From positions 62,001 to 126,000 of the forward strand of contig JABWBR010000011.1 of NCBI GenBank assembly GCA_013360405.1: a stretch of 64,000 bases of DNA. Reading direction: 5' to 3'. Position numbers and translations under genes: made by a program. The notes beneath the pieces were generated by a model. The model was not told the origin of the DNA. It saw nothing but the letters and a program-made list of their open reading frames with translations, and searched no databases. Shown here in pieces: positions 16,831-26,004 of the stretch; positions within the stretch are counted from its first letter, which is position 1; each line of letters starts with the position of its first letter. This DNA comes from Saprospiraceae bacterium (lineage in GTDB: Bacteria; Bacteroidota; Bacteroidia; Chitinophagales; Saprospiraceae).

Positions 16831-18255
16831 CTATTCTTCAAATAACATATCCATTTTCAAATCAGTATGGACCAGCCCCACACTATGTTGATTGTGCTTC
16901 AGGCCAAAAGTAGTGATCATGGTGAGAAATACCTGCTTTTGAGTATGTGTAGTTTCCTGAAAAATGCGGATTTTTTCCCGCAGTCTGTGGGCATAATCTT
17001 TGGTGATGGTAAATCCAACATTGTGAAATTTGGTTTCTACCAGATTGATGATATGGTCGTTCCGGTCAATGACGAGATCAATTTGAGTCCCGGCTTCCTC
17101 TTCTGTCCCTTTTTGATAAAAGGAAGAAACTGAGGTATAAACACCGCTGATGCCCAGGGCTTTTTTAATTTGTAAGACATGCTTCAGACATACATTTTCA
17201 TAAGCGTACCCGCACCATATTTTATAAGTCTGGGTTTGGCTGAGCGCCATCCAGCTATCCTGATTCAAGATATTGTTTTCAATAAAGCGGAGATAAAAAA
17301 GTGAGTATTCATCAGTCAGCCGGTATATTTTTTCTTTTTTTTTCTTTCCAAAAGACGGATAATCCCCAATAAATCCCGACTCATACAACTCCGAAAGCAC
17401 CTGTGTGACCCTTCCCCCGTTGGGTAAGTTTGTTGATTTAATGAGTTCATTCCGATTGAGGCCATTTGGCTTGGAAGCCAGAGCCCGGATAATCGAAACA
17501 TGGTAGTCGGCGTGTTGAAAAAGAGAAGGATAAAGACTGAGAAACTCATCCCGGAGAAGGCCATCTTCATCAAAACAAATGCGACTAATATTCTGGGCTG
17601 CACTCAGACCATTTTTCACCTCTTTGAGGTAATGCGGAATACCCCCCATTACCATATACAACTGAATCAACTGATAATGATCCGGAAAGACAGAACGGCT
17701 TGCCAGGTATGCTTTTGCCTCTGCCAGCGTAAAGGGTTTGAGGCGAATACGCTTGGTCACACGGTTGTGTAGCCCTCCTTTATCGCGCAGCACCTTTTGG
17801 ATCATCCAGGAGGCCGCTGATCCACATAGTACCACAACAATTTGTTTTCGAACGGCCCAGGAATTCCAAAAGTAGCTAAGTCCTCTTAGAAAACCTGATT
17901 TATGGGTAGCCATCCAGGGGACTTCATCAAAAAAGACGACCATTTTCTCTTTTTTGTTCTTTTTGTCCAGGTGGTCTGTTAGTATAAAAAAAGCATCCAG
18001 CCAGTCTTTGGGTGCTTGGGTAACAGGGGTATCAGGAAAAAACTCCTTTAATCGTTGAAAAAAATTTCTGAGTTGTTCCTTGTTTTGAGCGTTTTGAATG
18101 CCCGATATTTCAAAATCGAGGTGTTTACCGTATACCTGGCGAATCAAAAAGGTTTTTCCAACTCGCCGCCGTCCAATAACCGAAATCATTTCCGGTTCTT
18201 CTGAGGCCAAAGCCTCATTTAATATGACGATTTCAGCAGTTCTTCCTGTTAGCAT
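16831..18255 (-). CDS. ATP-binding protein with DUF234 nuclease-like tail
   Basis: 474 residues. An archaeal-type ATPase domain (ATPase_2) has Walker A GRRRVGKTFLI near 28-38, Walker B MVVFFDEVPW and sensor VVVLCGSAASWM. A winged-helix segment follows (NELIKSTNLPNGGRVTQVLSEL). The C-terminal DUF234 region contains TQIDLVIDR and then LVETKF, which fits a PD-(D/E)XK core (D, then E-x-K). These proteins are common in accessory loci of Bacteroidota and archaea; proposed roles include mobile element biology or defence, none established. The gene is a single-gene module flanked by repeat copies 2 and 3. Convergent or divergent partners are absent. Confidence 0.8.
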   Translation of the reverse strand: MLTGRTAEIVILNEALASEEPEMISVIGRRRVGKTFLIRQVYGKHLDFEISGIQNAQNKEQLRNFFQRLKEFFPDTPVTQAPKDWLDAFFILTDHLDKKNKKEKMVVFFDEVPWMATHKSGFLRGLSYFWNSWAVRKQIVVVLCGSAASWMIQKVLRDKGGLHNRVTKRIRLKPFTLAEAKAYLASRSVFPDHYQLIQLYMVMGGIPHYLKEVKNGLSAAQNISRICFDEDGLLRDEFLSLYPSLFQHADYHVSIIRALASKPNGLNRNELIKSTNLPNGGRVTQVLSELYESGFIGDYPSFGKKKKEKIYRLTDEYSLFYLRFIENNILNQDSWMALSQTQTYKIWCGYAYENVCLKHVLQIKKALGISGVYTSVSSFYQKGTEEEAGTQIDLVIDRNDHIINLVETKFHNVGFTITKDYAHRLREKIRIFQETTHTQKQVFLTMITTFGLKHNQHSVGLVHTDLKMDMLFEE

Positions 18256-18384
18256 GATTTACAAATCATTATTAGTCGTCTAAATATAGGTAAATATACC
18301 ACATTTAGACGAGCAATCAAAAATTTCATGACTTGTTTTTCGCGGGCTGTGTTAATACCACCTGGGCGCCCGTTATTTTGCAAC

Positions 18385-18585
18385 CAGTTGCGCACCCCGC
18401 AGTTTCCGTCACCTTGTCATTCCCGGGGTGCTCGGTGGCCGTCACCACCTGAGGCGGTTCGTAGTCATTTGACTTTGTGATAAAAAAACCAGACTTTCGC
18501 AGGGAAAGGGATGACCGGCAATGAAGCAGCTATTCACGCTTTCTGCGGTTATTTGTGGCTTTGATGTATTGCGGGAAACAGAAGC
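18385..18585 (+). repeat. Dispersed repeat copy 3
   Basis: CTCGGTGGCCGTCACCACC, GAGGCGGTTCGTAGTC and TTGACTTTGT (18469-18478) are followed by the tail with an A-run, CTTTCGCAGGGAAAGGGATGA and TGTATTGCGGGAAACA. It is diverged from the other two copies but collinear with them. It occupies most of the gap between the ATPase gene and the HNH gene. Confidence 0.7.
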
Positions 18586-18607
18586 ATGGCATTAGAAAAA
18601 AATAGAA

Positions 18608-19171
18608 ATGGCAAAAGCAAAAAAGTATGAAACAGTTAAAGAATTAATCTTTTGGTCATACGCGAATCTTGCAATGGCACATACCGCCGTAGAAAGGAAT
18701 CAAGAAAAATACGGAACTTTTAATTATGTAATTAGAGCAAAGTTATTCAAAGGATTGAAAGAAGAAACAATGAATATGCGGACAATTTTTGATGACGAAA
18801 AGATTAAATTACAAACAGGACAAATTTGCAATTACTGTGGTTCAAGTGAAAAGTTAGCACTTGACCATATTTTTGCTCAAAAAATGGGAGGAAAGGATGC
18901 TGCTGAAAATTTAATTTTTGCTTGTCGCTCATGCAATAGTTCAAAAGGAAAAAAAGATTTAATGGAATGGATGAATATCAGAGGAGAATTTTTACCGCTT
19001 ATGATAATTCGAAGATACCTGAAATTGGTCTTCAAGTATTGCTCAGAGAATGATTTACTTGAAAAATTGGTAGAGGAAGTAAAAGAAATGGACTTGCCAT
19101 TCAAAATTGAATTCATTCCGACAAATTACCCTAACCCAAGCAAATTGAAACTAAATATTGAAAACGAATAA
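18608..19171 (+). CDS. HNH endonuclease
   Basis: 187 residues. The HNH core spans about residues 77-122: ICNYCG (zinc CxxC), LALDHIFAQKMGG (D-H catalytic region), AAENLIFACRSCNSSKGKK (N, second CxxC, final N/K). The N-terminal 75 residues are helical and unassigned. Codon use is AT-rich compared with the sulfur cluster, which suggests transfer. It lies directly after repeat copy 3 with no methylase or other restriction partner. It may be a lone defence nuclease or a remnant of a mobile element. Confidence 0.85.
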   Translation: MAKAKKYETVKELIFWSYANLAMAHTAVERNQEKYGTFNYVIRAKLFKGLKEETMNMRTIFDDEKIKLQTGQICNYCGSSEKLALDHIFAQKMGGKDAAENLIFACRSCNSSKGKKDLMEWMNIRGEFLPLMIIRRYLKLVFKYCSENDLLEKLVEEVKEMDLPFKIEFIPTNYPNPSKLKLNIENE

Positions 19172-19260
19172 AAACGCCATGCCCCCGTTGGTGGCTGTTC
19201 ATTACCTGAGAATAAACATAGAGGATCGTATATTTACTGCAATTCAATCCATATTCCGCT

Positions 19261-19601
19261 ATGAAAATTCTTTATCTCGCTGCGTTGTTGATCGTTTCAT
19301 TAAATATCCTGGCGCAATCACCCGCCCCGCTTGTCTTCCGTATTGCTTTCGGCTCCTGTGGCCACGAGGACCAGGCGCAACCTATACTCGATACTGCCGC
19401 GACGCACCGGCCTGACCTATTCGTATTTCTGGGTGACAATATCTATGGCCTTCCGCATCATCAGCGCTACGCACCCACTTCGGCCTGATCAGCGTGGATT
19501 GGAGTATACCGGATCCGATGATCAAAATGGAGATTTTTGACATCCGGAATTACCAGCGGGTGGAGCATAGTGTGCCTTTGAGTGCGATTTCATTTCGGTA
19601 A
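19261..19601 (+). pseudogene. Remnant of a PhoD-like alkaline phosphatase
   Basis: From ATG 19261 a signal peptide ([19 protein letters not shown]) leads into [18 protein letters not shown] and [12 protein letters not shown], the N-terminal metal-site motifs of PhoD-like metallophosphatases. The frame then degenerates and stops at 19488. In another frame, 19476-19601 encodes HFGLISVDW and DIRNYQRVEH, ending in a stop, which fits the extreme C-terminus of the same family. About 300 central residues are missing, so this is an internal deletion with a frame change, not a functional gene. Confidence 0.75.
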
Positions 19602-19644
19602 CCCAAGCCTCTCTTCCTCTCACACTCCCTCCCTCAATCTCAGT

Positions 19645-22497
19645 CTATCCCAGGTAAAATGTCTCCTCACTCGGCCTCAACGCCCGTTTCATCCACAGGG
19701 GGCGGCGCAGGTTATTGGGGCCGGGGGCCGGGCGCGTCATAGCCAGCCATTCCTTGTACACCTCAAACGACTTATTTGTATCTACCCACACGTCGCCGTA
19801 GCGGTCGTCGGCGTAGGCGCGTTCTATGCGCACTTTCTGGTGCCAGCAGTGCATGCCGCTGATGGGGTCGGGGTGTACCGGGAACGTGATATTCTGGTGT
19901 ACGCCGCCGTCGCTCCAGAAGATGCGCGCCGTATCGGGGTCGGAGGTTTTGGTGGGTTTGATGCCTTCGAGGGTGCGCATGCGCCAGCCGCCGTTGCCGT
20001 CGTTTTCGATGCTGACGGTGTTGAGGGCCCAGCGGTTGGCGGTGGCATCCTGTGGACGGCGCCAGCGGCCCAGGTGGTGCGAGCAGGCTACTACACCGGG
20101 TTTCATGCCTTCGGTGACCCATACTTTGTCGACAAAGAAGCCGATAGCAGTGTTTACGCGCACCAGGTCGCCGGTTTTGATGTCAAATTTGGCGGCGTCG
20201 CTGGGGTGCATCCACACGGGGTTGCGGTTGGAAATTTCGTACAACCACTTGGCATTGCCCGAACGCGAGTGGATGAGCGTGGGTATGCGGAAGGTGGGCA
20301 CCAGCGGGAAATCGCCTTTCTCGCGGTCCATCTCCGATTCGTGGATATGGCTTTTGATATACGTAGGTATAGTGTATTCCGGCCACTTCCAGTCGGACAT
20401 CGTCTGCGAGTAAAACTCGTTTTTGCGCGATGGCGTGGGGAAACCCACCACGGCTTTTCCATTGAGCATAATGCCGATGTCTTTGCCGTTTTTGCGGATA
20501 ATCTGCGTAGCGGGGTCCGTTTCCGAGCCTTCGAGTTGGGCGGCGCTGAGTTCGTCGAGGTGTTTGTTGTAGGCGTGTTCTTCTACCACGAAGGCGCCGT
20601 ATTTGCGCATGTATTCGAGCGCGTCGAGGCCTTCTTTGGCAGCGGCTTCGGGCAGCCCTTTGGTATGTTCAAAAACAAAGCGGTAGTATTCGTCGATGCT
20701 GATCTTTTCGCCTGGGCGATAGGGCGAGATGAAGTGTTTGCGGATGCCGAGGCTGCCGTCGGGGTCCATGCGCCACGACAGCTCGATCCAGAATTCGTCT
20801 TCTTCCCACACTTCGCCGGGGTTGGTTTCATAGGTGAAGGTGACTTCTTTGCCGACCCGGCGGGCGGCTTCGCGCAGCACGGGTTGGCGGAAGGCTATCC
20901 ACACGCCGGCGTGGGTTTCGTAGCTATTGAGGTCGTGGCGTTCGCTGGCCAATCCCATCGGCAGCACGTAGTCGGCGTAATAGGCGGTTTCGTTCCAGGT
21001 GGGGGTGAGGGCTACGTGGAGGCCCATCTTGCTCTCATCGGTGAGCATTTCGATCCAGGAGAAGCCATCGGGGTAAGTCCACACCGGGTTGAACACGCGG
21101 GTGAAGTATACGTCCATTTTGCCCCGGTTTTCTTTGAGGAAGTGGGGCAGCAGGAAGCTCATTTCGAAATACGCCAGCGGATATTCGTTGGGGAAGTGGA
21201 GTTCGTTCCAGAATTTTTGTGCCGGCGGGTGGTCGAAAAACTTGGGGTGGAATTTGTTCCAGGTATTGGGCGAAGTGCCGCCTACGGTGCCCACGCTGCC
21301 GGTGAGTACGTTGAGGAAGTGCAGCGTACGAGCTACGGCCCAACCGCCGAGGTTGCCGCTGGAGGCGCTGCGCCAGTTGTGGGTGGCAAAACGCGTGCCT
21401 GCCTCGCCGATGAGGCGGGCGACTTCTACGATCATTTCGGCTTTTACGCCGCTTTCCGACTCGGCAAATTCGGGGGTGTATTCGGCGTAGACCTCGCGCA
21501 TGGCCTCGATGAAGTTTTCGAAAGTGCAGGCGCGGTCGGGGTAAACGGTGGTTAAATATTGCTGCCAGTTGACCCAGTCGTGCAGGTATTCGCGGTTGTA
21601 GAGGCCCTCGTCGAGGATTACTTTGGCCATCGCCAGTAGTACGGCTGCTTCGGTGCCGGGGTAGGAGGGCATCCAGTAATCCGACAAGCTGGCGGTATTA
21701 CTCAGGCGCGGGTCGAGGGTAGCGAGTTTAGCGCCCTTCATTTTTCCTTCGATGATGCGCTGGGCGTGCGGGTTGAAATAGTGGCCGCTTTCGAGGTGAG
21801 CGCTCACCAGCAGGATGAATTTGGCGTTGGCGTGGTCGGGACTGGGGCGGTCGTGGCCGTACCATACGGCATAACCGAAGCGGGCGCTGGAAGAGCACAC
21901 GTTGGTGTGGCTGTTGTGGCCGTCCACGTTCCAGGCTTGCAGTACGCGGTCCATGTAGCCTTCGTGGCCGGGACGGCCTACGTGGTAGGCTACTTCGTTG
22001 TTGCGCCCTTCCTTGATAGCTTTATTGATGCGGCCCGCGATATCGTTGAGGGCTTCTTCCCAGCTTACGCGCTCCCACTCGCCGGAGCCACGGGGGCCCT
22101 TGCGTTTCAGCGGGTAGAGTATGCGGTCGGTATCGTTGAGTTGGTTGACGGTGGCAGGCCCCTTGGCACAGTTGCGCCCCCGACTGGCGGGGTGATAGGG
22201 GTTACCCTCGAATTTGCGCACCCGGTTGGTGCTTTTATCCACATAAGCCAGCATGCCGCAGGCACTCTCGCAGTTGAAGCAAGTAGTGGGCACTATCGTG
22301 TAGTGCTTTTTCTCGTGGCGGGGCCAGGCCGTGGCTTCGTATTCGGTCCAGTCGTCCCACTTCTCAGGGGGCGGAAATTTAGTGAGGTCGCCCGGCTCGG
22401 TAAGCCTCGGCAGGTCTATTTCTTCCTGATGCAGGTTGGGAATGATGCGCAGTTGCTCGGCGATGCGCTCTATCAGAGAGGGCTTTCTTTTGTTCAT
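19645..22497 (-). CDS. Molybdopterin oxidoreductase catalytic subunit (SoeA/PsrA-like)
   Basis: 950 residues. FeS-binding CFNCESAC (C73, C76, C80) with C110 forms a [4Fe-4S] site. HTNVCSSSARFGY places Cys201 as the likely molybdenum ligand, as in polysulfide/thiosulfate reductase, NapA and sulfite dehydrogenase SoeA. A molydopterin-binding C-terminal domain follows (HPSDAAKFDIKTGDLVRV). No Tat signal is seen, so the enzyme is probably cytoplasmic, as in SoeABC. Partner genes are the FeS/NrfD fusion at 27747-29372 and SQR at 26342-27544 on the same strand. I infer sulfite oxidation or polysulfide/thiosulfate chemistry linked to quinones. A short duplicated SQR tail upstream suggests that this gene once followed sqr directly. 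Confidence 0.85.
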   Translation of the reverse strand: MNKRKPSLIERIAEQLRIIPNLHQEEIDLPRLTEPGDLTKFPPPEKWDDWTEYEATAWPRHEKKHYTIVPTTCFNCESACGMLAYVDKSTNRVRKFEGNPYHPASRGRNCAKGPATVNQLNDTDRILYPLKRKGPRGSGEWERVSWEEALNDIAGRINKAIKEGRNNEVAYHVGRPGHEGYMDRVLQAWNVDGHNSHTNVCSSSARFGYAVWYGHDRPSPDHANAKFILLVSAHLESGHYFNPHAQRIIEGKMKGAKLATLDPRLSNTASLSDYWMPSYPGTEAAVLLAMAKVILDEGLYNREYLHDWVNWQQYLTTVYPDRACTFENFIEAMREVYAEYTPEFAESESGVKAEMIVEVARLIGEAGTRFATHNWRSASSGNLGGWAVARTLHFLNVLTGSVGTVGGTSPNTWNKFHPKFFDHPPAQKFWNELHFPNEYPLAYFEMSFLLPHFLKENRGKMDVYFTRVFNPVWTYPDGFSWIEMLTDESKMGLHVALTPTWNETAYYADYVLPMGLASERHDLNSYETHAGVWIAFRQPVLREAARRVGKEVTFTYETNPGEVWEEDEFWIELSWRMDPDGSLGIRKHFISPYRPGEKISIDEYYRFVFEHTKGLPEAAAKEGLDALEYMRKYGAFVVEEHAYNKHLDELSAAQLEGSETDPATQIIRKNGKDIGIMLNGKAVVGFPTPSRKNEFYSQTMSDWKWPEYTIPTYIKSHIHESEMDREKGDFPLVPTFRIPTLIHSRSGNAKWLYEISNRNPVWMHPSDAAKFDIKTGDLVRVNTAIGFFVDKVWVTEGMKPGVVACSHHLGRWRRPQDATANRWALNTVSIENDGNGGWRMRTLEGIKPTKTSDPDTARIFWSDGGVHQNITFPVHPDPISGMHCWHQKVRIERAYADDRYGDVWVDTNKSFEVYKEWLAMTRPAPGPNNLRRPLWMKRALRPSEETFYLG

Positions 22498-22521
22498 AAT
22501 TCATCCATTAAGTAGCGGATA

Positions 22522-22553
22522 TAAATTTATGAACATTTCTTCATATATTCAAA
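22522..22553 (-). promoter_or_regulatory. Promoter with TATGAA-N6-TTCATA operator
   Basis: On the minus strand a TTTG -33 box (22553-22550), a 20-base spacer and TAAATTTA (22529-22522, close to TAnnTTTG) lie before the oxidoreductase ATG at 22497. The spacer region carries the 18-base palindrome at 22528-22545. The same arrangement recurs at 29416-29447 and 32903-32934. Confidence 0.6.
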
Positions 22554-22622
22554 TAATTGTTGTGGGTTGTTATCGGTTATCGGTTGTCAGTTGTCGGTTT
22601 CAAGTTTAACTGACAACCCACA

Positions 22623-22680
22623 ACCTCCCTCACGCCTTCCCCGTCAAAAATCCGATTCCAGTACATCCAGGGCAGCACGT
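22623..22680 (-). repeat. Duplicated 3' end of the sqr gene
   Basis: This 58-base stretch repeats 26335-26391, which is the last codons and stop of sqr plus a few bases beyond, in the same orientation and with one A inserted. After the match both copies run into T-rich DNA. The pair brackets a 3.7 kb segment carrying genes on the opposite strand. Confidence 0.85.
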
Positions 22681-22715
22681 TTTTTTTTTAGTAGAAATAC
22701 GGTGAAAAAACCGAA

Positions 22716-23012
22716 ATGCGTTCCGGAGGAACGATATCGAAAGACCTTAGTTCTACTTTGTCAAATTAAAATATTGCATAATATTTGTGGACATACTGCG
22801 CTCCGCTGGAGCTATCATACACTTTGTTCTTGAATCTTCTACCCATATGTGCGCCCCGCTGGGGCTTTTTTGACCTTGAAAAGGCCTGGAGGGCCAAAAT
22901 ATTGGTAGAATTGGCAATAAAAAGATCCCATAAGCTCCAGCGGAGCGTAATATGCCGTATGCCTGATTTAAAGTGACAAAGTAGAATTAGATACCGTTCC
23001 TCCGGAACGCAT
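22716..23012. mobile_element. Nested inverted-repeat element (MITE-like, 297 bp)
   Basis: Perfect 18-base terminal inverted repeats ATGCGTTCCGGAGGAACG lie at 22716-22733 and 22995-23012. Inside them are a perfect 13-base pair (22751-22763 / 22974-22986, TTCTACTTTGTCA), a perfect 15-base pair (22799-22813 / 22933-22947) and a central hairpin GCCCC-GCT-GGGGC (22853-22865) followed by six Ts. No transposase frame is present. No target duplication was identified. 23013-23400 shows nothing recognisable. Confidence 0.7.
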
Positions 23013-23400
23013 ACGCGGGGGCGTGGTGATTCTTGAGGAGAGGGTTTGTGCGATAATTTGGTTTGCGCTCGGGTTGAATACTGCGAAATATTCCAAATTT
23101 GGATTAAAACAGCGCAAAAAATCAGTTTTCCATTAGTAAAATAAAAAAGTTATCTAAATTGCAATTATAATTCCTATTCAGGTAGAAACTGGAAATAGCA
23201 TCTGCACAAATAGGTAGCGAGGCGAATGCGGAAGTAGGTTAACACTGATTTAATCCTTTCAGCTTCATTAGACTTGATAAAAGGCCGGATAGGAGGTCTG
23301 TATAAGTATTCAAATAGTGGCAGATTCGGTAGCGTATACAAATAATTAGCTGATAGTCCGGAGCGATAACTTCCTCGTATTTATAATATCAAAGTTTTTT

Positions 23401-23580
23401 ATGGTAGAATCAATCTTTTCTTTTCGGCTGGAAGAGGCTATCGTCGATTTCCTTGACGACCAACTCAAAACGACATCGCAGATAAAGGGATTGAAACCGA
23501 AATATCGATCTGACCGGGCGGATTGGACAGGGCGAATCGGTAGGCCGGTACCCTGGAGCATACTTGGCAGATTAGCATAG
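23401..23580 (+). CDS. Small ORF (59 aa) ahead of the P-loop ATPase
   Basis: ATG 23401 opens 59 codons ending TAG 23578-23580: MVESIFSFRLEEAIVDFLDD at the N-terminus, then a basic, arginine-rich tail (PKYRSDRADW, GRIGRPVPWS). It has no recognised family and could be spurious. It precedes the ATPase gene by 30 bases on the same strand, so it may be a small partner or antitoxin-like protein. Evidence is only length, position and protein-like composition. Confidence 0.35.
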   Translation: MVESIFSFRLEEAIVDFLDDQLKTTSQIKGLKPKYRSDRADWTGRIGRPVPWSILGRLA

Positions 23581-23610
23581 CTATCATAACCGAACGAAAA
23601 TCTACACCGA

Positions 23611-25833
23611 ATGTTTAAACATACACCCTGGAACCTGGATGCATATCGGTTCTTTTTCGGCCCTGAGACAGAAGACTATCTGCTATTAAACAAACCCATC
23701 AAAGAATTTCTCCAGCGCGACGACAAATTTTTCCTTGTAGGGGCAAAAGGTCTGGGCAAAACGCTTTTCCTGCGATATAAGAGCCTGCAATTTCATGAGA
23801 AATACCGAGATTCTATGCGATTTAATGTCAACCAGACCGAGTTGACTGAAAACCTGAATCTTCATCCTGATACCCTTACCAAAGAAGAACTGCTTCGGTT
23901 TGAAGCGCCAAACCTGTGGCGACTCATCTGGGAGTTGGGACTTTGGGTTATGATATTCAGGATTTTTGAGCTACCCATATCTCCAAAACTTGAAAAAATT
24001 GTTGGTGACGGTCGCCAGATATCTTCCATTTTCACAAGGTTGCTCAATAATCGTGGACTGATAGAAGAATACCGGACATTTCTGAATGAATTTCTCAATC
24101 AGAAAAGTAAAATTACGGATGGTGTAGCCATTTTTATAGACGATGTAGATCAAGCATTGCATACCGCTTTAAAGGAACCTCATCTAACTGATGAATATTT
24201 CGAAGGCAAAGTGAATCCCTCCGTTGCGGTATGGGTTAATGCCCAGATGGGGTTGGTTGACGCCATTTACAATATCAACAGGCAAAGCGGCCATATTAAA
24301 ATTTATGCCACCATTCGCCGGGAAGCTTTTGAGGCTTACACGGGCGAGATGCGCTTAAACTACCTGCAACATGCCAGCTTTTTGCACTACGAAAAAGACG
24401 ACTTAAAGATCATATTTGAAAAAAATATAGACTTACTAGATGAATCGCAATTGTTTAGAAAAGAGAGCCGAACTCTAATCGGCCAGTTTTTGGGTTTTGA
24501 CCGTTTGCAGCATCGTTTTGCTATAGACCTCAGTGGCAACCCCCGACAGGAAAACAGCTTCGACTTTATCTATCGGCATACCTTCGGCCGCCCCCGCGAA
24601 ATGATGCTAATGGGTGCTGAAATTGATACCCTGGTTACTAAGCAAGCATATCTTAACGACAGTAATGAAGCCAGGATTGAAAAATTGCGTGTGAAGGTCA
24701 ATGAAGTGGCAAGCTTCCTGATGAATCAATACGCAGAGGAGACCATCCCTTACCTGAGCGATTCCAAATTATTGGAATTTGTGAAAAAAGTGCGCAGTAA
24801 TGTTATCACAAAAGAAGATACGCAAAAACTGGACGAAGATTTTTTTAAACAGTTGTTTAATTTCGGCTTGGTAGGCTATGTACGGGCAGTCAATATGCAG
24901 GGGCAACTTAAACAGGCTTTTAATCCCCCGGCTACCTATAATTACCGCAAACCTGAACCTTTACCCGATACCGACTATTTCCTGATCCATTCTGCAATGA
25001 ACGGCCGGTTGATGGAAAGACACACTTACGGCAATTTTTACAATAAATATAACATCATCGGCCACGGATATGATTTTTTCCCAAATACCGACCATCACAT
25101 ACATGATATGGCTTATTACCTACCCATTGACGTATCCGGCAACCGTATGAACGCATCCAATGAAGCGGCCGGTCACGAATTTCCTCTTATTGAGATTTAT
25201 AACAAGTATTTCGATTTTCAAAATAATCCTCACCGGTATGAATTATTTGATCAAAACTGGGGCACAGCTTCAAAAGTACTGGGGTTATTGGCTCGTATAT
25301 GTTATTGCAATCGACTTAATAAACAGTTTCTGACTACAGACTACTCGCCGATAATGAAGGAATTATCTAGTGAGCTGGAGCATTTTTATTTCAAAAGGCA
25401 GTATAATGCCCGTTTAAGGGATTCCTCTTCCGTCCAGGCATTTTCAATTTTTTCAGATAAACTTATTGGCCGCTTTATCACACTGGGATGCTATTTGGTA
25501 TTGGATATGCGTATTAATTGGATCTACCAATTATTGCGAAACGGGCTAATTGAATTTAATGACGAAACTAATGATGCCGCATTTCCTTATTTAAGCCGTA
25601 GTTTTTTTATTCGCGACCTTCAACGGACCGAACCCCGCGAGCCAGATAATCCAGAGCATCGACAAATCAAACAACGCATATTTAACTACTTATCTGACTG
25701 TGAAAAGGAAAGCCTTAAAACGTTCATTAGAGATGCCTCTGACGAGGTACAATTTCTAAACCTGATTAAAACTGAGGAGCATCGAAAATGGGTAGAAGAA
25801 TCCATTTTGCGCAAACTCTGGCGTCCCGATTAG
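23611..25833 (+). CDS. Large P-loop ATPase, possible defence protein
   Basis: 740 residues. Walker A GAKGLGKTLFLRY lies near 44-56, Walker B VAIFIDDVDQA near 170-180 and an arginine-bearing sensor strand KIYATIRREAF near 228-238. The entry segment (FFGPETEDYLLLNKPIKEFL) is typical of large single-protein P-loop ATPases annotated near defence genes; the Sll1717-type P-loop family is a possible match, not proven. The C-terminal 400 residues are helical and hold no recognised nuclease or protease. It is plus-strand inside a minus-strand sulfur operon, bracketed by the duplicated sqr end, so it is a clear insertion. A 59-codon frame precedes it and a 63-residue membrane protein follows. Confidence 0.7.
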   Translation: MFKHTPWNLDAYRFFFGPETEDYLLLNKPIKEFLQRDDKFFLVGAKGLGKTLFLRYKSLQFHEKYRDSMRFNVNQTELTENLNLHPDTLTKEELLRFEAPNLWRLIWELGLWVMIFRIFELPISPKLEKIVGDGRQISSIFTRLLNNRGLIEEYRTFLNEFLNQKSKITDGVAIFIDDVDQALHTALKEPHLTDEYFEGKVNPSVAVWVNAQMGLVDAIYNINRQSGHIKIYATIRREAFEAYTGEMRLNYLQHASFLHYEKDDLKIIFEKNIDLLDESQLFRKESRTLIGQFLGFDRLQHRFAIDLSGNPRQENSFDFIYRHTFGRPREMMLMGAEIDTLVTKQAYLNDSNEARIEKLRVKVNEVASFLMNQYAEETIPYLSDSKLLEFVKKVRSNVITKEDTQKLDEDFFKQLFNFGLVGYVRAVNMQGQLKQAFNPPATYNYRKPEPLPDTDYFLIHSAMNGRLMERHTYGNFYNKYNIIGHGYDFFPNTDHHIHDMAYYLPIDVSGNRMNASNEAAGHEFPLIEIYNKYFDFQNNPHRYELFDQNWGTASKVLGLLARICYCNRLNKQFLTTDYSPIMKELSSELEHFYFKRQYNARLRDSSSVQAFSIFSDKLIGRFITLGCYLVLDMRINWIYQLLRNGLIEFNDETNDAAFPYLSRSFFIRDLQRTEPREPDNPEHRQIKQRIFNYLSDCEKESLKTFIRDASDEVQFLNLIKTEEHRKWVEESILRKLWRPD

Positions 25834-26004
25834 CCTCATCTCTTTTTCATCTCTTTTTAGTCTTTTTGTTGCCTTTTGGCGGGCGATGGATATGATTTGT
25901 AGTCCATCACCGGCTAATAGATCTTTACATGGAGGAATCGATACCGGAGTGCCTCCGGCAAGATTTTCCAAACGCCGATTATTCACGATTTAAAATCAAA
26001 AAAG

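Noticed and set aside
19582-21555. 657-codon plus-strand frame antisense to the molybdopterin gene
   Set aside because: It mirrors the codon bias of the real gene, which has intact cofactor motifs. The antisense frame has no domain.
22785-22976. 63-codon frame inside the nested inverted-repeat element
   Set aside because: It is made of the inverted repeats themselves and has no coding signature.
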